Assembly: GCA_002408385.1 (NCBI GenBank)
Contig: DHSB01000115.1
Coordinates: forward strand, 22,049 to 32,663
Length of the DNA: 10,615 bases
Source of the DNA: Myxococcales bacterium UBA5297
Lineage (GTDB): Bacteria; Myxococcota; Myxococcia; Myxococcales; UBA5297
Direction of reading: 5' to 3'
In this document: positions 6,539 through 10,615 of the stretch, one piece after another
Layout of the letters: the number at the start of each line of letters is the position of its first letter
How positions within the stretch are numbered: position 1 is the stretch's first letter
Position numbers and translations under genes: made by a program
The notes under the pieces: generated by a model
Told to the model about the DNA's origin: nothing
Seen by the model: only the letters and a program-made list of their open reading frames with translations
The model's database searches: none

Positions 6539-6566
6539 GTCGAGGGTCGACGGTCGAGAGTCGAGA
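6539..6566 (+). repeat. Four tandem heptamer repeats (GTCGANN)
   Basis: Four consecutive 7-base units GTCGAGG, GTCGACG, GTCGAGA, GTCGAGA begin 5 bases after the lipoprotein stop. The first five bases are constant. They are in intergenic DNA between convergent genes and just before the large hairpin at 6580-6617. Short heptameric repeats of this kind occur in intergenic DNA of several bacterial groups and can change copy number by slippage. Confidence 0.7.
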
Positions 6567-6579
6567 CCTCCACACCTGC

Positions 6580-6617
6580 TGGAGCGGCCTGCCGGCAAGA
6601 GGCCGGCGGATGCTCCA
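6580..6617. terminator. Large hairpin between convergent genes, likely bidirectional terminator
   Basis: An outer 6-bp stem (TGGAGC with GCTCCA) and an inner stem centred on GCCGGC/GCCGGC, extended by a wobble and a C-G pair, enclose a 5-base loop. A small internal loop separates the two stems, for about 15 pairs in all. It lies 47 bases after the lipoprotein stop and 7 bases after the kinase stop, so it can serve both. No T-run is seen on either strand, so the mechanism is uncertain. Confidence 0.55.
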
Positions 6618-6623
6618 AGGCCC

Positions 6624-8111
6624 CTAGCGCTCGGAGTCCCCGCGCGCGTCGGGTCCCCGGCCATGGAGCACGCCGTCGATGCGGCTGGGGTCCTTCTTGA
6701 GCGCCTTCTTCAGCAGGCTCTCGTCGGCGGGCGGCTCGAGCCCCGGCGCCCGGGCCGCTTCGGCGGGGACCTCCTCGAGCTCCTCTTCGATGTAGTACTC
6801 CCACTCGTCGTCTTCGCCGACCAGCTTCCGGGTGACGGTGGGCTGGGGCGTGGCCGCAGCAGGTTTGGGGCGATAGCCGGGAGGCGGGGCAAGGGGCGCG
6901 GCGACGGCCTTGGCTGCCGGCGCAGGCTCAGGCGCTTGAAGAGCGGTCAAAGCGAGCAGGCCAATCGCGACCAGCGCGGCAGCTCCTATCCCAATCCAGA
7001 GCCAGGGCCGTGACGGCGACGCGCCGGTCCCGTGCAACCCGTCCGCCGCGACGACCGACATGTAGTCCGGCTTCTCGCTGGCCGCAGGCTCGGGCCGTCG
7101 CTTGCGTGCGCGGGCAGCGACCGAGGAAGGCCGGCGAACCACCTGCTGGCCCTCGAAGGCCTCGGCGAGCGCTTCGATGAGCTCCTCGGCCGACTGGAAC
7201 CGGTCCTCGGGCTTCTTGGCGATCGATCGCGCGAGGACCTCGCAGACCGGGTGATCCAGCCCCGGATCGAGCTGGCAGAGATCCGGTGGCGGATTGCGCA
7301 CGTGCATCTCGATGATTTCAAAGTCGCTGGCGGCCTGGAAAGGCGGGGCGCCGCTCAGCATCTCGTAGATCATGATGCCCAGGGCGTAGAGGTCGGCCCG
7401 ATGATCGGCCTTTCGGCCCAGGGCCTGCTCGGGCGAAAGGTAATACGGGGTGCCGAGCATCACGCCGGACTTGGTCAGCGCTTCGCGCGAGTTGGTGTCG
7501 CGCAGGATGCCGAAGTCGAGGATCGTCGCGCGCCCGTCGGGCCCGACGATGATGTTGCCGGTCTTGATGTCGCGATGGACGAAGCCCTTCGAGTGGATGT
7601 AGCTGAGCCCGGCGCAGAGCTGGTCGGCAATGGCCAGCGTCTCCTCGTAGTCGAGCCCCCGCAGAGTCGCGCGTACTCGACGGTTGAGCCTGTCCGCGAG
7701 CGTCTCGCCCTCGAGGTGCTTCATCACGATGAAGGGGCGGCCCCGGTGCCTGCCGACGCCGTAGACGTGCACGACGTTCGGATGGTCGAGGTGGGCCGTC
7801 AGCCGCGCCTCGCGCTCGAAGCGGGTCGCGAACTCCTCGTCTCCACACAGCTCGCTTGCGAGCGCCTTGATGGCGACCTTGCGATTCAGGGCGATGTCGG
7901 TCGCGAGGAAAACCGAGCCCATGCCGCCCTGGCCCAGCTTCTTCTCGATGCGCCACTTGCCCTCGAGCACGTCACCCGGATTGAAGGGCATGGCGGCGCT
8001 CTCTTCGGAGACGACATGGGAGGCTGCGGGTGTCGGCGCGCCGCATCGGTTGCAAAAGTGGCTGTCGGGCGCAACCGCCTGGCCACATTCTTGGCAAACA
8101 ATCGAGGGCAT
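6624..8111 (-). CDS. Transmembrane Ser/Thr protein kinase with N-terminal zinc ribbon
   Basis: A 495-residue protein. Residues 6-23 hold a four-cysteine zinc ribbon (CQEC and CNRC: C6, C9, C20, C23). The Hanks-type kinase domain covers about 53-318 and is complete: glycine loop GQGGMG (60-65), Lys82 in VAIK, Glu101 of helix C, HRD (179-181) with K183 and N186, DFG (199-201), an activation segment ending TPYYLSPE (221-228), and D240. The HRD arginine marks it as an RD kinase, probably activated by phosphorylation of the Thr/Ser-rich loop (205-221). A basic juxtamembrane linker precedes one transmembrane helix (about 369-391). A Pro/Ala-rich and then acidic C-terminal part (392-495, WEYYIEEELEE) should lie outside the cytoplasm; no PASTA repeats. 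Transcribed alone, divergent to the lipoprotein at 8404. Substrates unknown; no phosphatase or FHA gene is visible. Confidence 0.95.
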   Translation of the reverse strand: MPSIVCQECGQAVAPDSHFCNRCGAPTPAASHVVSEESAAMPFNPGDVLEGKWRIEKKLGQGGMGSVFLATDIALNRKVAIKALASELCGDEEFATRFEREARLTAHLDHPNVVHVYGVGRHRGRPFIVMKHLEGETLADRLNRRVRATLRGLDYEETLAIADQLCAGLSYIHSKGFVHRDIKTGNIIVGPDGRATILDFGILRDTNSREALTKSGVMLGTPYYLSPEQALGRKADHRADLYALGIMIYEMLSGAPPFQAASDFEIIEMHVRNPPPDLCQLDPGLDHPVCEVLARSIAKKPEDRFQSAEELIEALAEAFEGQQVVRRPSSVAARARKRRPEPAASEKPDYMSVVAADGLHGTGASPSRPWLWIGIGAAALVAIGLLALTALQAPEPAPAAKAVAAPLAPPPGYRPKPAAATPQPTVTRKLVGEDDEWEYYIEEELEEVPAEAARAPGLEPPADESLLKKALKKDPSRIDGVLHGRGPDARGDSER

Positions 8112-8119
8112 GCGCGCCC

Positions 8120-8125
8120 ACTATA
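8120..8125 (-). promoter_or_regulatory. Candidate -10 element of the kinase gene, suggesting a leaderless message
   Basis: TATAGT on the minus strand (5 of 6 to consensus) ends 8 bases before the kinase ATG, so transcription would start at or within a base or two of the start codon. No Shine-Dalgarno sequence is present. No convincing -35 is seen. Confidence 0.5.
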
Positions 8126-8255
8126 GCAATCGGTCCGGCCGAGCTTGCGAGCGGTTGTCCGGGCGGCCTCGGCGCGACCCGGGCCGCGCCGAGGTCGACT
8201 GCCGGATCCGAAAATGCACGAAACCTGCTCGAACGCTGCGAAGCCGCACTCCCGC

Positions 8256-8284
8256 CTCGCCCGCCCTGCGAACGCAGGGGCGAG
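8256..8284. repeat. Bulged hairpin in the kinase/lipoprotein divergent region
   Basis: CTCGC and CCCTGC on the left pair with GCAGGG and GCGAG on the right around a GAAC loop, 11 pairs with a 3-base bulge. It lies just upstream of the candidate lipoprotein promoter. It could be an operator palindrome, a structured element or chance in GC-rich DNA. Confidence 0.35.
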
Positions 8285-8291
8285 CTGAACA

Positions 8292-8320
8292 TCGACGCGC
8301 GCCGGTGCCGCCTTCATAAT
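8292..8320 (+). promoter_or_regulatory. Candidate promoter of the 418-aa lipoprotein gene
   Basis: TCGACG (8292-8297, 4 of 6 to TTGACA) and CATAAT (8315-8320, 5 of 6 to TATAAT) are separated by 17 bases. The start would fall near 8327, giving a leader of about 77 bases. It is the only site in the window where both elements line up. Confidence 0.5.
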
Positions 8321-8392
8321 CGGCCGGCTCCAGAAAGCCCGCTGTCGAGACGACGCCGGTGCGAGACATCGGCGCGACCCAACTCAGATTTC

Positions 8393-8396
8393 GGAG
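8393..8396 (+). promoter_or_regulatory. Ribosome binding site of the 418-aa lipoprotein gene
   Basis: GGAG with a 7-base spacer to the ATG at 8404. It favours this ATG over an in-frame GTG at 8359 that would add 15 residues before the signal peptide. Confidence 0.65.
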
Positions 8397-8403
8397 AAAC
8401 CCC

Positions 8404-9660
8404 ATGCCCCGTGCAGCGATCATTCTCGCGCTCGCTCTCCTGCCCGCGTGCGCGACGACCCCCGCCGTCGACAAGAAGCCTCAGCAGGCGACTCAGCCGG
8501 CCGCACAGAGCGCGCAGGCGGTGAGCTCGGAGGCGCCCGGCGTGGATCTCGAGGCGCTCGCCGCCCGCGAGTTCGACGCGCTGCCCAAGGTGCCCGTGCG
8601 CTTCCCCGACGAGCTCTTCTCGGCCGAGGTCGAGGCGTCCGGCGAGCCGAGCGTGAGCACGCAGGCGAACCTGCGCGTCATCGAGGTGCCCGTCGGCACC
8701 GAGACTCCGATGGTCTGCTACCTGTACCCCGAAGGCATCGACGCGGGCGCGACGCTGACGAACGTGGCGGCGCTGGTGGGCAAGACGGGCAAGCTGCACG
8801 AGCTGCGGCCCGTCGACGTCGTCGCCGTCGACGAGAACCCGGCGATGTTCGTGGAGATCGACTACCTGTTCGACGGCGGCGAGGGACCTCTCGCCGGGCG
8901 GCTCAAGGCGATGGTCTTTCCGCATCCGGCCCACCCGCTGCTGTGCATGCACGACGAGTTCGGCTTCAGCAAAGCCTTCCAGCGCGTCGCCCTGGGCCTT
9001 GCGCGCTCGCTGTCCGCCAAGACCGACTTCGTGACTGCCCGCTACGGCGAGCTGCAGGTCCTCAAGGTCAACGGTCAGCCCTTTGGCTTCACCCGCATGC
9101 TGATCCGCGATGGCGCCGACGGGTCCTCGGCCTACGAGTGGGTCGGCGCGCGGCTGGTTCCCACCAAGGAAGGCATGGACGCGGTCGACGAGGCCAAGAC
9201 CGCCATCAGCGACGCCCAGGGGCGGCTCGTCGCCGTCGGCTATGCCGCCTCGACCAACGGCGAGCTCACGCTGCAGGCCGAGGCGAGCCGGAAGGCGGCC
9301 AACGAGTACACGTTCCAGGGAGTCAAGGAGGGCCAGGCGTTCTCTGGCACCTTCCAGACCAAGGATCCGGCCGGGCTGCCTTCCGATCTTTCGGTCGCCG
9401 CGTTGATTCGCGACGAGCTGCTGGGCGGCAAGCAGCCTCAGCTCTCGGTCGAGGAGTACCTGCCGAGCAGCAACCCCGCCGCGCCCACCGGGTCGGTGAT
9501 GCGCAAGGGCGAGGAGGGGCCCAGGTCGGTCTTGGTCGAGATGGAGGTCGGCACCGTCGTTGGCCGGGTCGACGAGCGCGGCTTCCTGGAGGTCGCCGAG
9601 ATGCGGATGCCCGGGGTGACCGTCGCCTACGAGCGGGCCTTCGTGCGCGGGGAACCGTAG
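8404..9660 (+). CDS. 418-residue lipoprotein of unknown function
   Basis: A strong lipoprotein signal opens the protein: basic MPR, a hydrophobic core and lipobox LPAC with Cys16. A Gln/Ala/Ser-rich linker (17-45) follows, then about 370 residues of a mixed alpha/beta protein I do not recognise. Two further cysteines lie in VCYLYPEG (C105) and LLCMHDEFGFSKAF (C181); they are the only Cys besides the lipidated one and could form a disulfide. The sequence is rich in short beta-strands (ELQVLKVNG, LVAVGYAAS, GELTLQAEA), which suggests an envelope beta-sandwich or barrel-like domain. Residues 370-410 form a further strand-rich end. No enzymatic motif is seen. Start set by GGAG and the signal peptide. 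It is divergent to the kinase and convergent with the helicase, so probably a single-gene unit. Gene reality is firm; role unknown. Confidence 0.85.
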   Translation: MPRAAIILALALLPACATTPAVDKKPQQATQPAAQSAQAVSSEAPGVDLEALAAREFDALPKVPVRFPDELFSAEVEASGEPSVSTQANLRVIEVPVGTETPMVCYLYPEGIDAGATLTNVAALVGKTGKLHELRPVDVVAVDENPAMFVEIDYLFDGGEGPLAGRLKAMVFPHPAHPLLCMHDEFGFSKAFQRVALGLARSLSAKTDFVTARYGELQVLKVNGQPFGFTRMLIRDGADGSSAYEWVGARLVPTKEGMDAVDEAKTAISDAQGRLVAVGYAASTNGELTLQAEASRKAANEYTFQGVKEGQAFSGTFQTKDPAGLPSDLSVAALIRDELLGGKQPQLSVEEYLPSSNPAAPTGSVMRKGEEGPRSVLVEMEVGTVVGRVDERGFLEVAEMRMPGVTVAYERAFVRGEP

Positions 9661-9732
9661 GGCCAACGCGTCGGGAGTCATCGCGTTTTCGTCTTTCGGG
9701 CCGACGAGGGGATGCGCCTGCCTCGCTGGGGC

Positions 9733-9753
9733 CCGAGCCCTCTTCGGCTCCGG
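9733..9753 (-). terminator. Hairpin downstream of the helicase gene
   Basis: GAGCC and GGCTC (with a flanking CC/GG pair past a one-base bulge) enclose a 6-base loop, 16 bases after the helicase stop on the minus strand. It could end the helicase message, and possibly the lipoprotein message from the other side. No clear T-run. Confidence 0.35.
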
Positions 9754-9769
9754 TCAGCCCGCTGGTCGC

Positions 9770-10615
9770 TTACTCGAACCGAGCCAGCGGGCTCCAGTCT
9801 CCGACCGTGCTGAGCACGAGCTGACGGGTGGCGCGGGTGAGCGCGACGTAGAGCGCGCGGCTGGCCTGCGCGGTCGCGCCGTAGACCCCGGCCGAGGCGT
9901 CGGGGACGATCACCGTGTCGAACTCGAGCCCCTTCACCTCCTGCACGCAGGTCACGTTGATCCCCGCGAGCAGGTCGAAGTCGCCTCCGAGCGCCAGACG
10001 AACGCCGAGCCCGCGCCGCAGCAGCGAGGCGAGCCGGCGCGCGGCCTCGGGGGTGCGGAGGATGAGCGCGACCGGGATGGCCGGGTCGACCTCTTGGAGG
10101 GCGCGCAGCCCGTCGATGAGCCAGGCGACCTGGTGCAGCTCCTCGTCGAACCGCCGGGCGATCACGCTCCCGGCTTTGCTTTGCTCGCAGGGGACGGAGG
10201 GAGCAAGCACGCGGCGGGCGAGCGCGGTCACCTCCGGCGGACAGCGATAGCTCACGTCGAGCACCGCGCGCTCGTGGCCCGCGCAGCGCAGCTCGGCCAT
10301 CGTCTCGTCCCAGCTCGTGAACGAAGCGGTCGGATCGACCTGCTGGTCGGCGTCTCCGGCGACGATGAGCGTGCCTTCCTCGGCGAGCGCTCGACCGACG
10401 AGCGCCAGCTCGAGCGGGGCGAGCTCCTGCGCCTCGTCGAGCACGACGCAGTCGTACGAGCGCACGGGGGCGGGCTTCACCCCTTTCGCCTCGGCGCGCA
10501 GCCGGTCGAGCTCGAAGAGCACCGCGTAGTCCTCGGTGTCGACGGTGCGTGCGTCTTCCATCGGCGTCCCGTCGTCGAGCGCGCGGCCGTCGAGGGAGGC
10601 GAGCCGGTCGGCGTC
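9770..10615 (-). CDS. UvrD/HelD-like superfamily 1 helicase, C-terminal part
   Basis: The frame is open to the right edge, so the N-terminus with the Walker A motif is outside; 281 residues and the stop are visible. The ATG at 10561 is internal. SF1 motifs appear in order: motif II VVLDEAQE (visible residues 57-64), motif III GDADQQ (87-92), motif IV VSYRCP (121-126), motif V QEVKGLEFD (225-233) and motif VI LYVALTRA (255-262). The segment just before motif II (DTEDYAVLFELDRLR) resembles HelD-type proteins, which act on RNA polymerase, more than classical UvrD/Rep repair helicases, but the deciding N-terminal part is not visible. The protein uses ATP to move on nucleic acid or to clear stalled complexes, in the cytoplasm. 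It stands alone, convergent with the 418-aa lipoprotein gene. Superfamily call is firm; subfamily is tentative. Confidence 0.9.
   Translation of the reverse strand, partial: DADRLASLDGRALDDGTPMEDARTVDTEDYAVLFELDRLRAEAKGVKPAPVRSYDCVVLDEAQELAPLELALVGRALAEEGTLIVAGDADQQVDPTASFTSWDETMAELRCAGHERAVLDVSYRCPPEVTALARRVLAPSVPCEQSKAGSVIARRFDEELHQVAWLIDGLRALQEVDPAIPVALILRTPEAARRLASLLRRGLGVRLALGGDFDLLAGINVTCVQEVKGLEFDTVIVPDASAGVYGATAQASRALYVALTRATRQLVLSTVGDWSPLARFE

Larger units (their letters stand above)
8112..8403. other. Divergent control region between kinase and 418-aa lipoprotein genes
   Basis: The region holds the kinase -10 (8120-8125, minus), a bulged hairpin (8256-8284), a candidate plus-strand promoter (8292-8320) and the lipoprotein ribosome binding site (8393-8396). 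No gene is credible here; short open frames lack starts, ribosome binding sites and motifs. Confidence 0.5.

Noticed and set aside
2677..8111. VWA protein plus Ser/Thr kinase as a TerY-type phosphorylation system
   Set aside because: The known triad joins a cytoplasmic VWA protein, a kinase and a PP2C phosphatase in one cluster. Here the VWA protein is membrane-anchored, the kinase is over 2.5 kb away in another unit, and no phosphatase is visible.
7032..8126. A 364-residue plus-strand open frame opposite the kinase
   Set aside because: It is antisense to a kinase with every catalytic motif in place; no motif or ribosome binding site of its own.
8314..9681. A 455-residue minus-strand open frame opposite the 418-aa lipoprotein
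   Set aside because: The plus-strand protein has a lipobox and a ribosome binding site. The minus-strand product has the composition of an antisense shadow (Arg, Gly, Leu, Asp, His).
1..10615. CRISPR array, mobile element, tRNA/rRNA, toxin-antitoxin or defence gene
   Set aside because: None is seen. There are no spaced repeats, no transposase or integrase motifs, no terminal inverted repeats or target duplications, and no small paired genes. The SF1 helicase stands alone, without nuclease or other defence partners in view.

Overview
The window is about 10.6 kb of very GC-rich DNA (roughly 70%, strong G/C at third codon positions). It encodes a eukaryotic-like Ser/Thr kinase with an N-terminal zinc ribbon, a PEGA/TPR-type envelope protein, a VWA protein, several lipoproteins and an SF1 helicase. 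This mix fits Myxococcota or a related deltaproteobacterial lineage. That assignment rests on composition and gene content only, and no marker gene is present. I see no tRNA, rRNA, CRISPR array, transposase, integrase or phage gene.

Layout, left to right. (1) The 3' end of a calcineurin-like metallophosphoesterase (+, to 405). (2) A 419-bp gap with no credible gene. (3) A minus-strand block read from 5591 down to 825: a PEGA-domain protein with a signal peptide and C-terminal membrane helix (5591-4239), a membrane-anchored VWA protein with an intact MIDAS site (4107-2677), a six-helix membrane protein with a long cytoplasmic coiled coil (2630-1440), and a DUF192 lipoprotein (1328-825). The VWA and coiled-coil genes are 46 bp apart, each has a good Shine-Dalgarno site, and they are the best operon candidate. 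DUF192 and PEGA probably have their own promoters. (4) A divergent control region, then a small, highly charged lipoprotein (+, 5916-6533). (5) A convergent junction with four heptamer repeats and a large hairpin. (6) A zinc-ribbon transmembrane Ser/Thr kinase (-, 8111-6624). (7) A divergent control region, then a 418-aa lipoprotein of unknown function (+, 8404-9660). (8) The C-terminal part of a UvrD/HelD-like SF1 helicase (-, 9770 to beyond the right edge).

Six of the eight genes encode proteins that are exported or anchored in the envelope, so this looks like a stretch of envelope and signalling genes. The most interesting unit is the VWA plus coiled-coil pair: the sequence suggests an extracytoplasmic adhesion-type domain made together with a membrane protein that presents a long coiled coil to the cytoplasm. 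I cannot show that the kinase, lipoproteins and VWA pair act together. They are in separate transcription units, and I see no phosphatase or FHA partner. There is no defence system, toxin-antitoxin pair or biosynthetic cluster that I can support.
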